This document shows, piece by piece, positions 15,533 through 22,966 of a DNA stretch of 64,000 nt. Numbering within the stretch: the first letter of the stretch is position 1; the number at the start of each line of letters is the position of its first letter. The translations under genes and the position numbers were made by a program. Under the pieces are notes generated by a model. The model made no database searches, was not told the DNA's origin, and saw only the letters and a program-made list of their open reading frames with translations. The DNA is from Spirosoma aerolatum (lineage in GTDB: Bacteria; Bacteroidota; Bacteroidia; Cytophagales; Spirosomataceae), in NCBI RefSeq assembly GCF_002056795.1, contig NZ_CP020104.1:4221001-4285000 (forward strand), read 5' to 3'.

Positions 15533-15694
15533 ATGAGCATTTTACCGAAAAAGAACTACGTCTTTCGATTTCAACTGTTTAATCTGTTGTTCTGTCTGAA
15601 AGACAGCCGCAGGCATCTGATGACCTACATGGAACATTACGGCGGAGACTCAACCGTTATCGGCCCGTACGTGTTCTGGATTAAACGACTATGA
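15533..15694 (+). CDS. Hypothetical small protein, 53 residues
   Basis: ATG at 15533 gives MSILPKKNYVFRFQLFNLLF and on. No family is recognised. It overlaps the next gene by 4 bases, in line with the packing of the operon. Confidence 0.5.
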   Translation: MSILPKKNYVFRFQLFNLLFCLKDSRRHLMTYMEHYGGDSTVIGPYVFWIKRL

Positions 15695-15936
15695 AAATAC
15701 CGAAACGGCTGGACATTAGCCGCTCCTGCTTTTACCAGCTACCTGACGATACGGCCAATATTATTGGTTACGAATTGATGTACCGGGCAAAATATCCAGG
15801 TATTTTTAAGATTCGATCAGGAACAACGTTTTTCTTTGAACTCCAAAATACCCAGGCTCGCGACGCCTTTCTAAACTCGCTCGAAGTGTCCTGCCGTCAG
15901 TCCGGCCTGATTACCCAACGAACAATCATACATTAA
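15691..15936 (+). CDS. Hypothetical small protein, 81 residues
   Basis: No family recognised. The chain is basic with several aromatics (GYELMYRAKYPGIFKIRSGT). It is followed by the next start after 2 bases. Confidence 0.55.
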   Translation: MKIPKRLDISRSCFYQLPDDTANIIGYELMYRAKYPGIFKIRSGTTFFFELQNTQARDAFLNSLEVSCRQSGLITQRTIIH

Positions 15937-15938
15937 CC

Positions 15939-16340
15939 ATGAAGAAACCGCATTTTGAAGTACGTTCCCTGATTGTCAAGACAATGGTTGTCGAAGGCAA
16001 AACCATCCACCGGCATTTTTTCGAGTGGCTGAACCGTAGCAGTCTCGAACAGTGTTACCTGCGCCTGTTACTTATCCGTCAGAACGGCACCAGTATCGGC
16101 GATACGCACGATCTGAAATTTCCGAAAGTAAAGCAACTCGGAACCGTTACCGTCGAGGAGAACGGCCAGAAAGTCACTAAGCCGCATTATGACGCTTCGA
16201 CGCATTTCTTTATCGACGCCGACGAAATAGCCGCAGGATTCGACTATTATACAGCTACGCTAACCAAGAAGTCAGACCCGACCGTTGCCGTGATCAGCCA
16301 GAAGCGCGAAGACTTGCGGCTTGCTCACGAAAAAGTATAA
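15939..16340 (+). CDS. Hypothetical early protein, 133 residues
   Basis: No family recognised. The protein is a mixed alpha/beta chain without cysteines in motifs and without membrane segments. It is the last gene of the early operon before the operator-controlled RNA/tRNA cassette. Confidence 0.6.
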   Translation: MKKPHFEVRSLIVKTMVVEGKTIHRHFFEWLNRSSLEQCYLRLLLIRQNGTSIGDTHDLKFPKVKQLGTVTVEENGQKVTKPHYDASTHFFIDADEIAAGFDYYTATLTKKSDPTVAVISQKREDLRLAHEKV

Positions 16341-16349
16341 AAAATTTTC

Positions 16350-16379
16350 TTGCCTGATGTAATATTAATATTACATTTG
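16350..16379 (+). promoter_or_regulatory. Perfect Bacteroidota promoter fused with the operator
   Basis: TTG at 16350-16352, exactly 19 bases, then TACATTTG at 16372-16379. The operator GTAATATTAATATTAC fills 16359-16374 and its last TAC is the first part of the -7 box. It would transcribe the structured RNA and the tRNA, and it is the clearest template for reading the other sites. Confidence 0.88.
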
Positions 16380-16383
16380 CAAT

Positions 16384-16460
16384 GAGGCTGCTTTGAAGCA
16401 GAACGGAGTCCGGTGCGTCTCAGGGGAGGCTGGCGCACCGCTTCTTTCAAAACAGCATCT
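16384..16460 (+). ncRNA. Candidate structured RNA ahead of the tRNA
   Basis: Starting about 7 bases after the -7 box, the transcript can fold into CTGCTT/AAGCAG (16388-16401) and CGGTGCG/CGCACCG (16411-16417 with 16434-16440). Alternatively GCTGCTTTGAA (16387-16397) can pair with TTCAAAACAGC (16446-16456) and close the whole element. No start codon or protein is seen. It may be a regulatory small RNA or a leader processed away from the tRNA. No known RNA family was recognised. Confidence 0.45.
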
Positions 16461-16464
16461 ACCG

Positions 16465-16538
16465 TGCGGGGTAGTTCAGAAGGTTAGAATAGCGGACTCA
16501 TAATCCGCAGGTCGCCGGTTCGAGTCCGGCCCCCGCTC
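16465..16538 (+). tRNA. tRNA with CAT anticodon (Met or Ile2), phage-encoded
   Basis: Cloverleaf: acceptor TGCGGGG/CCCCGCT, D arm GTTC...GAAT, anticodon arm GCGGA-CTCATAA-TCCGC, T arm GCCGG-TTCGAGT-CCGGC, discriminator C, no encoded CCA. The first and last acceptor bases (T1 and T72) do not pair. Initiator tRNAs also have a 1-72 mismatch, but the three consecutive G:C pairs that mark initiators in the anticodon stem are absent (A-T at 31-39). Elongator Met or lysidine-type Ile2 is therefore more likely. Confidence 0.88.
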
Positions 16539-16618
16539 CTACCGAGAAGCCCATTTTTTAGGAGGGCATTGTTTGATTGAGCGCGATACGACCCACGATA
16601 CGAGGGCAGCATTTTTAA

Positions 16619-16664
16619 AGGGGTTGTACGGACTTAAACTAACCCCTGCCGGTTTTTACCGGCA
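16619..16664 (+). terminator. Two tandem hairpins downstream of the tRNA
   Basis: AGGGGTT/AACCCCT (16619-16625 and 16641-16647) is followed at once by TGCCGGT/ACCGGCA (16647-16664). A modest T-rich stretch follows. They probably end the RNA/tRNA transcript. Confidence 0.5.
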
Positions 16665-16728
16665 AGTCTTTTGGCGATGCTGATGGAGCGTTGTTGATTG
16701 TTTGGTTAAAAAAGAGGAAGGTTTCAAG

Positions 16729-16762
16729 AATGCCCGGACGCTTTGTTCGGGCATTTCTTTTT
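16729..16762 (+). terminator. Rho-independent terminator before the DUF4468 gene
   Basis: AATGCCCG and CGGGCATT arms (16729-16755) are followed by TTCTTTTTTAT. It isolates the secreted-protein gene from upstream transcription. A TTTATTTG string right after it could serve as that gene's own -7 box. Confidence 0.7.
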
Positions 16763-16773
16763 TATTTGCGCCC

Positions 16774-17328
16774 ATGAAACTACTTCTACGAACACAACAG
16801 CCTCTTGCGACCATCGCCCTTTTTATCCTTTTAAGTCTATCATATTCTGCCAATGCGCAGGACAATACACTTAAAGGCATCCTGCCTCTGCAAAACAATG
16901 AGGTGTACTACAAGCAAAAGTTTGAAACCCCTGGACTAACAAAAGCGGAAGTATTTCGACGCGCCCGGCGCTGGTGGGTCTTAACCTACAAGTCCGCTAA
17001 AGACGTTTTGCAGCTTAGCGACGAAAATACCGGCGAACTAATTGGTAAAGGCTATAGCTTCGTAGATGCTCCGGGTGAAAAGAAAGATATGCCGATTTCG
17101 TTTATCGTCCACTCGACAATGACGCTCGATGCCGCAGACGGTGGCTATGTCGTCACGGTTAGTCAGATCAGGCTATTGAACTCGTGGTTTGCCCTTCCAG
17201 GAGCGCCAATTGAAACGTACAAGCGATCTCCTGAAAAAAATCTGATTCGTGTCTTACAGGGTACAGATCAGAAAATAAAGGATACGTTTGCATCGATCAA
17301 CAAGTTTGTACTTACCGAATCTCTTTAA
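16774..17328 (+). CDS. Secreted DUF4468-type protein (candidate moron)
   Basis: It has 184 residues from ATG at 16774. A signal peptide with a basic start, a hydrophobic core (LATIALFILLSLSY) and cleavage after SANAQ is clear. The mature part matches the DUF4468 (TBP-like fold) family of Bacteroidota: FETPGLTKAEVFRRARRWW and later GGYVVTVSQIRLL. Such proteins are normally host periplasmic or outer-membrane-associated. The gene stands alone between two terminators, a typical moron layout, so it may be expressed from the prophage and change the lysogen's envelope. Function unknown. Confidence 0.8.
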   Translation: MKLLLRTQQPLATIALFILLSLSYSANAQDNTLKGILPLQNNEVYYKQKFETPGLTKAEVFRRARRWWVLTYKSAKDVLQLSDENTGELIGKGYSFVDAPGEKKDMPISFIVHSTMTLDAADGGYVVTVSQIRLLNSWFALPGAPIETYKRSPEKNLIRVLQGTDQKIKDTFASINKFVLTESL

Positions 17329-17341
17329 CCGTCAATCAATC

Positions 17342-17372
17342 AAAAGGCCCCGGCAGCAATGCGGGGCCTTTT
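17342..17372. terminator. Bidirectional terminator between convergent units
   Basis: AAAAGGCCCCG and CGGGGCCTTTT form an 11-bp stem with T-runs in both directions. It separates the plus-strand DUF4468 gene from the end of the minus-strand late operon. Confidence 0.85.
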
Positions 17373-17374
17373 CG

Positions 17375-17875
17375 TTAGTGTATAGCGGCTCGGATGGCTT
17401 CAAACGCGATGTAGGTAAACAATCCCCGCCAACACCAGTTTTCGACTTTCGGCCAGCTAATGACTGGCTTTTTTGTTGCCGGAGGTTTGGCCGTTACTGG
17501 CCCGGTACTGGGGCTGCGATTCTTCGGGTCTATCGACGGCTTGCTGATCGACAGCAGCTTAATACTTTCGTTCAGCCGCGTAATGGTCGAATCCTTGCTT
17601 TTGATGATCGCTTTCAGATCGACAACATCAGCCGTTAGCTTAACGACCTGAAAGTGATTGAACAGGGCTTCCCTTGCTCCATCCGGTGTTAGGGTCAAAC
17701 TTCGGGGCGGCAAGGCTTCTGCCTGAAATGATGGGCGTGAACCCGACCGATTTGGCAGGCTGTCCGCCTGGCTGATTGACACTACCCCGGACGTGTCGAT
17801 TGAACACGCTGTCGAGGTCAGCCTGTAGGCCAGCATCATTAGCACGGCGTAGCTGCTGGTAATAAATAACTTCAT
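17375..17875 (-). CDS. Outer-membrane spanin-like lipoprotein (Rz1-like), nested
   Basis: Start at 17875 (166 residues), chosen because it opens a lipoprotein signal: MKLFITSSYAVLMMLAYRLT, then STAC as lipobox. The mature chain is Pro/Ser rich with a helical segment (DLKAIIKSKDSTITRLNESI). Its first 236 bases overlap the end of the inner-membrane spanin gene in another frame, the classical Rz/Rz1 arrangement. It is longer than most o-spanins and ends with an unusual hydrophobic segment (CWRGLFTYIAFEAIRAAIH). With its partner it should fuse the two membranes at lysis. Confidence 0.6.
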   Translation of the reverse strand: MKLFITSSYAVLMMLAYRLTSTACSIDTSGVVSISQADSLPNRSGSRPSFQAEALPPRSLTLTPDGAREALFNHFQVVKLTADVVDLKAIIKSKDSTITRLNESIKLLSISKPSIDPKNRSPSTGPVTAKPPATKKPVISWPKVENWCWRGLFTYIAFEAIRAAIH

Positions 17876-18188
17876 CTTTTTCACGGTCGTCCAGTCGTTT
17901 ATAAAGTTCACGGATTTCAAAATTTGCTTCCAGTGTATCGGCTCGTAGCCGCCAGAGTTCGGTATCCTGCGCTTTCACAATTGAATCCTGATAGGCGATT
18001 GCTTCGCGAACCTCTGCGTTGTACATGCTGCACGATTTCAGGCCGAAACCCACGATCAGCGCCCAGATCAGGAGCGGCAACGCTGCCGGATACCATAGGA
18101 CTTTCCAGATTTTTGCCAGCACCGGCAGGACATAATTGCTTATTGGCTGAACGCGGTTCAGCAGTAGTTTTAATGTGCTAAGTATCAT
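17640..18188 (-). CDS. Inner-membrane spanin-like protein (Rz-like)
   Basis: It has 182 residues. One membrane helix (about 32-52, WYPAALPLLIWALIVGFGL) is followed by a coiled-coil periplasmic domain (DTELWRLRADTLEANFEIRE and on) and a Pro/Gly/Ser tail. Topology, size and the overlapping lipoprotein gene point to an i-spanin. Confidence 0.62.
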   Translation of the reverse strand: MILSTLKLLLNRVQPISNYVLPVLAKIWKVLWYPAALPLLIWALIVGFGLKSCSMYNAEVREAIAYQDSIVKAQDTELWRLRADTLEANFEIRELYKRLDDREKDEVIYYQQLRRANDAGLQADLDSVFNRHVRGSVNQPGGQPAKSVGFTPIISGRSLAAPKFDPNTGWSKGSPVQSLSGR

Positions 18189-19429
18189 GATGTGCTAAGA
18201 GCTGCGATTAATTGTTGTGCTGTAGAATCGACGGTCGCCACATTCGGCATACGAGGGAAAGCGGCCTGAACCGCAGTAACGATGTCAGCCGGTGTCAGAG
18301 CTGCGGTGCCCACCGTATTGTCGGTTGCGACACCTATACGAACATTAGATGGCGAAGCAATCACACACGAACCAACCCGCGTTCCACCTAAATACGATAC
18401 ACCTTGCCGTACGTCAGACGCATTTGGAACTACATTAGCGGTTTGTGTGGGGTCGTAGAAAACGTTTAGGGTGTTGGTATCGTCGTAAAACGAGAACTGT
18501 GTATTCGTCGTTTTTCTGATTTTAACGTTACCTGTAATTGGCGAAACGCCACCCAATGAATAGGTCATGCGCTCTACCGTCGTCGTACCATTCGCGGTTC
18601 CGGCTACACCTTCTGCAACTGTGCTACTCACGGCACTATAAACCCGAACAGTACCGTTTATCGAACCATTGTAAACACCATAGGAAAAGCCACCCGTACC
18701 GCCTGTAGCAATACCGTTTATCGTTACAACCGTTCCGGTTTGCGATGTTGCGCTTAACCATATACCACAACAATAGGAGGCTCCGCCTGTCGAATTGCCG
18801 TTGAAATTTATGGTTGAATTAACACACGCAATTGATAATCCAGGGCCAGAGTTTGCAATTGCGGCCTGTCCCGTAATACTACCGTTTGCCGTAGCCGTTA
18901 AGTTGGCCGTAATTGCAGTTCCACCAATCGACATACCCGCAGCACCTAACCCACCGCCCGTTAACGTACCTGAATAGCTAATATTCATATTTGTACAAGC
19001 AGAAAAGAATATTCCATGTGAAGACTGAACACTACCCCCGTTTGAGTTTCCGGTAAACGAAAATGTTACGTTGCTACAGCCCAAAAAATAGATGCAGTAA
19101 CTACTACCCGAAATGCCGCCATAGCAATTACCGACAAATGTATAATTGCCAGAAGCAAGGCTATTACCCCTGAAACAGTAGGAACTTGCCGCCGATGAAG
19201 CATACATATCACACTGAATCGTATAGGTTCCAGCCGCAAGCGCACCATATCCGCCAGCAATAACACCACTTGTTGCCGTAGCTCGGACACTGGCAACCTG
19301 TATATTCTGGTTTATGTTTACAGGATACCCATTCAAATACACATCGTCAGTCGTACCGGGAACAGTCCCACTACTCCAAACCGTAGGGTCTGACCAGTTC
19401 CCCGTCTTTATTGCCCAAACTGTAGCCAT
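18185..19429 (-). CDS. Beta-helical tail spike or adhesin-like protein
   Basis: Start at 19429 (414 residues, MATVWAIKTGNWSDPTVWSS). The N-terminus is the NWSDPTVWSSGTVPGTTDDV signature of G8-like/adhesion domains of Bacteroidota surface proteins. The body is Gly/Ser/Asn/Thr rich with repeated short strands (YTFVGNCYGGISGSSYCIYF), like a right-handed beta helix. The C-terminus (ALTPADIVTAVQAAFPRM) resembles the trimerising end of phage fibres. A host-binding role is inferred. Overlap with the upstream gene is one base. Confidence 0.6.
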   Translation of the reverse strand: MATVWAIKTGNWSDPTVWSSGTVPGTTDDVYLNGYPVNINQNIQVASVRATATSGVIAGGYGALAAGTYTIQCDMYASSAASSYCFRGNSLASGNYTFVGNCYGGISGSSYCIYFLGCSNVTFSFTGNSNGGSVQSSHGIFFSACTNMNISYSGTLTGGGLGAAGMSIGGTAITANLTATANGSITGQAAIANSGPGLSIACVNSTINFNGNSTGGASYCCGIWLSATSQTGTVVTINGIATGGTGGFSYGVYNGSINGTVRVYSAVSSTVAEGVAGTANGTTTVERMTYSLGGVSPITGNVKIRKTTNTQFSFYDDTNTLNVFYDPTQTANVVPNASDVRQGVSYLGGTRVGSCVIASPSNVRIGVATDNTVGTAALTPADIVTAVQAAFPRMPNVATVDSTAQQLIAALSTS

Positions 19430-19737
19430 TAGCTTAGATTTTGGTTTATCCAGTTTTGAACGCCAACCTTTATGCCGCCAACCGTCAATAATAGATTCAT
19501 GTCCTGATTGGCAAACACATCCTCCCAAATCTTCACGATTTGATATTTTGAGTCCGTGAGCACTTCAATTTTTGCGTTTTCGCGTCTAGCAGGAATTAGT
19601 ATCATCACGATTTTTGATGTGCTAAAATCAGCGTCGGGGTTATTAAAATCTGGCCGTATAAAGCCGTCAATTATGAGCTTCATTACGAATTCATCCCAGA
19701 TTTTACCACCTGCTTCAAATGGTTTTGGATTTGTCAT
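19429..19737 (-). CDS. Hypothetical late protein, 102 residues
   Basis: No family recognised. A compact alpha/beta chain (SKIVMILIPARRENAKIEVL) ends with GGIKVGVQNWINQ. It lies between two fibre-like genes with 4-base and 1-base overlaps, so a fibre chaperone or fibre-associated role is possible. Confidence 0.6.
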   Translation of the reverse strand: MTNPKPFEAGGKIWDEFVMKLIIDGFIRPDFNNPDADFSTSKIVMILIPARRENAKIEVLTDSKYQIVKIWEDVFANQDMNLLLTVGGIKVGVQNWINQNLS

Positions 19738-21203
19738 ATTTCGCTATACGTTGCAGTTGCGTAAGAAGTCCAGGCTACATTCGTAGCCTTTTTAGTTCCA
19801 ACCAGCGTACCAGTAGCCGATAGCTCAATGCGTTTGATCGTCCACACTGCCGAAGCGTCCAGCGAGCCGGATGCCGCTACACCGATGTAGGTAAAAAGCC
19901 CCACGGTAGCCGTCCGACGTTCGCGGGCTATCGCATTCGCTGCCGCTACCGCATTGGTTGCCGCAGTGCTGGCCGTAGCCGCTGAGTTGGCCGCTGCTGT
20001 TGCCGCTGTGCTGGCTTCACTGGCCTTTGTTGTAGCCGTAGTCGCTGCATTGCTGGCTGTGGTCGCTGAGTTAGCCGCGTTGGTTTCCGATACCTGAGCC
20101 GCATTTTTCGCGCTCGTTGCTGATGTAGCTGCACTACTGGCCGAAGTTGCTGAGTTACCGGCGTTCACCTCCGAGGTGTGTGCGCTACTGGCCGATGCAG
20201 CCGCAGCCGTTGCACTACCAGCCGCAGCCGATTCCGACGCAGATGCTGCCGACGCCGACGATGCGGCCTGACTCGCTTTGGTCGTTGCGGTAGTCGCCGA
20301 CCCCTGGGCACTGGTAGCCGCTGACTGCGCTGCCGTCGCACTACCCGAAGCTGCACTTTCCGAACTCGCTGCATTACTGGCCGATGTGCTGGCCGAGGTC
20401 GCAGAACCGGCTGCACTACTGGCCGATGTAGCCGCACTGTTTTTAGCGTTTGTCGCTGTAGTGGCTGCAACATCGGCACGATCTGCTGCCTCGGTAGCGG
20501 CTGATGCGGATGCGCTGGCAGAACTGGCTGCATTGCTGGCTATAGTAGCTGCGTTCTGCGCCGATGCCGCACTGCTGGCCGCTTCACCCGCTTTGGTCGA
20601 TGCAGTACCTGCACTGGCAACTGCCGTCTCTTTGGCCGCAATAGCTTCCGAAGCTGCGTCTGTAGCATTGGTAACAGCCCCCGCAACGGTTTCAGCCGCT
20701 TCGGTTGCCTGTTCCAGTTGATCGGCCAGTTGCACCAGTCCGTCCGTCACCTGCTGGCTGGCCTGCTTCGCCTGATCAGCGTAGGCCGCAGCCAGTGCTG
20801 TAGCCGGAGTCGCATCGACAATCGCGTCGATTACCTGCTGCGAATCGTCAATCGTCACTGAAAGCCCCTGCGCATCCAGAACGGGCATAAACGAACCGAC
20901 CGGCACAACCAGCAGCTTGGCAACACTGTATCGGTAGGAAGGCCCGACCGAAGGCACAACCTTTACGTCGAGCAGGTAGCTACCAGCCGCCAGATCAGGC
21001 ACGACTGCCGAAAGTTCCGGCCCCGTACCCGGTTTAGTTAGCGTCAGGGTTGCAATCGGCTTGCCCTGCTCGCTGAGCCTGATTTCGGCCAGCAAAGCAA
21101 GCGTAGACGTAGGCACAATGACAACCCCATTATACCGGCTCAGTCGAATAGCCAGCATATTGGGGTTGCCTTGTCGGTAGCGTAGTACGGCAGGTGTCCG
21201 CAT
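19734..21203 (-). CDS. Tail fibre with long Ala/Ser coiled-coil repeats
   Basis: It has 489 residues. A beta-rich head (residues 1-105) leads to about 270 residues built almost only of Ala, Ser, Thr with regular hydrophobic spacing (SNAASSASASASAATEAADR and so on), the pattern of side tail fibre shafts such as lambda Stf. A short C-terminal globular part follows (FTYIGVAASGSLDASAVWTI). The opposite strand shows a long Ala/Val frame, a by-product of the codon pattern. Repeat units invite length variation by recombination. Confidence 0.72.
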   Translation of the reverse strand: MRTPAVLRYRQGNPNMLAIRLSRYNGVVIVPTSTLALLAEIRLSEQGKPIATLTLTKPGTGPELSAVVPDLAAGSYLLDVKVVPSVGPSYRYSVAKLLVVPVGSFMPVLDAQGLSVTIDDSQQVIDAIVDATPATALAAAYADQAKQASQQVTDGLVQLADQLEQATEAAETVAGAVTNATDAASEAIAAKETAVASAGTASTKAGEAASSAASAQNAATIASNAASSASASASAATEAADRADVAATTATNAKNSAATSASSAAGSATSASTSASNAASSESAASGSATAAQSAATSAQGSATTATTKASQAASSASAASASESAAAGSATAAAASASSAHTSEVNAGNSATSASSAATSATSAKNAAQVSETNAANSATTASNAATTATTKASEASTAATAAANSAATASTAATNAVAAANAIARERRTATVGLFTYIGVAASGSLDASAVWTIKRIELSATGTLVGTKKATNVAWTSYATATYSEI

Positions 21204-21664
21204 TAGAATCCGTCGCTGTCTTTAGATTTTCGACTTGCTGTAATTTCGTCGCCGGGAGGGGCTACCGCCTTTCTGGGCGTGTCCCCCGAATCGGACATGA
21301 CTACCAGATGCGACGTACCGTGCTGTAGAGCGTCCTGCTCAACGAGGGGATTAACCGGCTGATTGCTTAGTTCGGGAACATCGCCCTTGTCGTGTTTCGG
21401 CTTGGAGAGCGTTACCCAGGGGCAGGTCGGGCAGGGCTTCACCTGCCCCGATGTCTGCCGCAGATACGCAACCGCAAACGCGCAGGTATCGCAGCGATAG
21501 ATTGCCGCACTGTCTACCTTCATCGCCAGCTTTGCGCTGTCCACCTGCTCAAGCGTGACGGGCTTCTGTTCGACCTGTACGCAGTTACTGAGGGTTAACG
21601 TGCATAGCAATCCAATAAGGCCGCACAATGCAATAAATGTCCTTTTTGTTTCTGATCTTTTCAT
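21203..21664 (-). CDS. Lipoprotein with two CxxC motifs
   Basis: Start at 21664 (153 residues) because it opens a lipoprotein signal: MKRSETKRTFIALCGLIGLL and later TLSNC as lipobox. The mature chain carries CDTC and CPTC 18 residues apart, a likely zinc ribbon or redox pair. Its first 80 bases overlap the 3' end of the endolysin gene in another frame. A role in lysis or in superinfection exclusion is possible. Confidence 0.55.
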   Translation of the reverse strand: MKRSETKRTFIALCGLIGLLCTLTLSNCVQVEQKPVTLEQVDSAKLAMKVDSAAIYRCDTCAFAVAYLRQTSGQVKPCPTCPWVTLSKPKHDKGDVPELSNQPVNPLVEQDALQHGTSHLVVMSDSGDTPRKAVAPPGDEITASRKSKDSDGF

Positions 21665-22256
21665 CGTAAACGCCTTCCTTGCCGGTTGGCTTTTTGATGC
21701 CGTTAACACCCCGATCACTCGTGTTGCCTTCGACAGTTTTACAATAAGCATTCCCTTCCTGCCAGTCTTCCAGCAGACCAACGTGCCAACGCCCGGAGGA
21801 GTAAAATACTACTACGTCGTTGCGCTGCGGGGTGTACTTCCGCCCGTTCCGAGTCAGGGGGCCGGTCGCTCTCGACCAGACGATATAATCTTTCTTGAGC
21901 GACCAGTTACGCGCCATCGGTGCGTATTCGATTACCAGATTCCATCCCGCCTGTTTGATCGCCCATTCAACCGACGTTCCGCAGTAGGGCGAGTTTTTCG
22001 CTAGTGTCGGATGATACGTCGTGTTGTACATCGCAATGCGCGGGTGATCGTTCCGGTTTGTCGTTTCCCGTACCGTATTCTCGCGTTTCAGGATTGTTAC
22101 AGGGTCAATTCCTGCGGGCTGCTGTGCAGAAGCACATAGAGCGAAACCAGCAGTAACAAGCCAAACAATAGCCCAAAAACGAGCACCCGGCGAAAGGCAG
22201 GTTGCTGATCCAGTGACCGCAAATCGTTGTAGAAATCGTAATCCGTTTTGTACCAT
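21585..22256 (-). CDS. CHAP-domain endolysin, membrane-targeted
   Basis: It has 223 residues. A hydrophobic segment (FWAIVWLVTAGFALCASAQ, about 27-45) acts as signal or signal-arrest anchor. The CHAP domain follows: SPYCGTSVEWAIKQAG (catalytic Cys), RNDVVVFYSSGRWHVGLLED (catalytic His) and YCKTVEGNTSDRG (polar third position). CHAP amidases/endopeptidases cut peptidoglycan. The start lies 160 bases inside the upstream membrane-protein gene; later starts would remove the export signal. Confidence 0.75.
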   Translation of the reverse strand: MVQNGLRFLQRFAVTGSATCLSPGARFWAIVWLVTAGFALCASAQQPAGIDPVTILKRENTVRETTNRNDHPRIAMYNTTYHPTLAKNSPYCGTSVEWAIKQAGWNLVIEYAPMARNWSLKKDYIVWSRATGPLTRNGRKYTPQRNDVVVFYSSGRWHVGLLEDWQEGNAYCKTVEGNTSDRGVNGIKKPTGKEGVYDEKIRNKKDIYCIVRPYWIAMHVNPQ

Positions 22257-22903
22257 CCGTTCAGGTAGATATAATAGCGTGGGTGAATCATAAACAGCAA
22301 CCCAAGCGAAGCCCCGACCGCCGAAATCAGCGGCAGGATAGCCCCGATCGTTTTCTTGAGATACAGAATCCGAAAGTCGCCTACGCTATCGGCTTCCGGC
22401 GCGTATTTACTCAGGTTGTCGTACCAGCAGGCAAATCCGAACCAGACCAGTACGATGCTCAGCGCAAACAGGGCAGGCTTCAGATGCGGCAGCAGTCCGT
22501 CGAGCAGCGAACCGCTGGCCTGTTTTTCCGTCTCGATCAGTCCTACAGCTTTGCCAGATGTTGTATCGTTGGGCTGCTCCTGCTGTGGCAACTCTGGCTT
22601 AAACACCGGGGCCGATTGTGCGCCTGGGGTTTCCAGCGTGTTCGGTACATATAGCCAGTCCAGCGGGTTCGGTACGTCCGGTTTCGGTTTCGTTTCGGGC
22701 TGCGGCCTATGGTCGGTAGCCGCTACCGGCTGCGCTCTGGTGCGTTTGGCCCGGTAGCGGTCTTGTGGATGCATAGGCCGGTCGCCTTTGGCCTGAGCTT
22801 TCAGCGCGTCGATCTTGTTCCACATACGCATACCGGCAATGCCGAGCAGAATTGCCAGCCCCAGCAGCCAGCCTTCAAGCGAAGTAAGAAAACAGAAAAG
22901 CAT
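22097..22903 (-). CDS. Multi-span membrane protein next to the endolysin, holin candidate
   Basis: It has 268 residues. One helix lies at the N-terminus (LEGWLLGLAILLGIAGM), then a long Pro/Gln-rich cytoplasmic stretch, then three more helices near 140-160, 185-205 and 240-260. It is larger than usual holins. Its place just before the endolysin, after the capsid terminator, makes a holin or antiholin role possible, but no family was recognised. Confidence 0.5.
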   Translation of the reverse strand: MLFCFLTSLEGWLLGLAILLGIAGMRMWNKIDALKAQAKGDRPMHPQDRYRAKRTRAQPVAATDHRPQPETKPKPDVPNPLDWLYVPNTLETPGAQSAPVFKPELPQQEQPNDTTSGKAVGLIETEKQASGSLLDGLLPHLKPALFALSIVLVWFGFACWYDNLSKYAPEADSVGDFRILYLKKTIGAILPLISAVGASLGLLFMIHPRYYIYLNGWYKTDYDFYNDLRSLDQQPAFRRVLVFGLLFGLLLLVSLYVLLHSSPQELTL

Positions 22904-22920
22904 AATTTTGAAGAGGATAA

Positions 22921-22950
22921 AAGCCGGTTCAGGTCAACCTGAACCGGCTT
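22921..22950 (-). terminator. Terminator after the capsid gene
   Basis: AAGCCGGTTCAGG and CCTGAACCGGCTT arms with a TCAA loop form a 13-bp perfect stem, followed by T residues on the minus strand. It ends the scaffold-capsid unit. Confidence 0.85.
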
Positions 22951-22966
22951 GTTAGAATTGAAAGAA

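Noticed and set aside
20278..20721. Plus-strand Ala/Val-rich frame of 147 codons
   Set aside because: It is the antisense of the Ala/Ser-rich fibre gene; the composition follows from that codon pattern.
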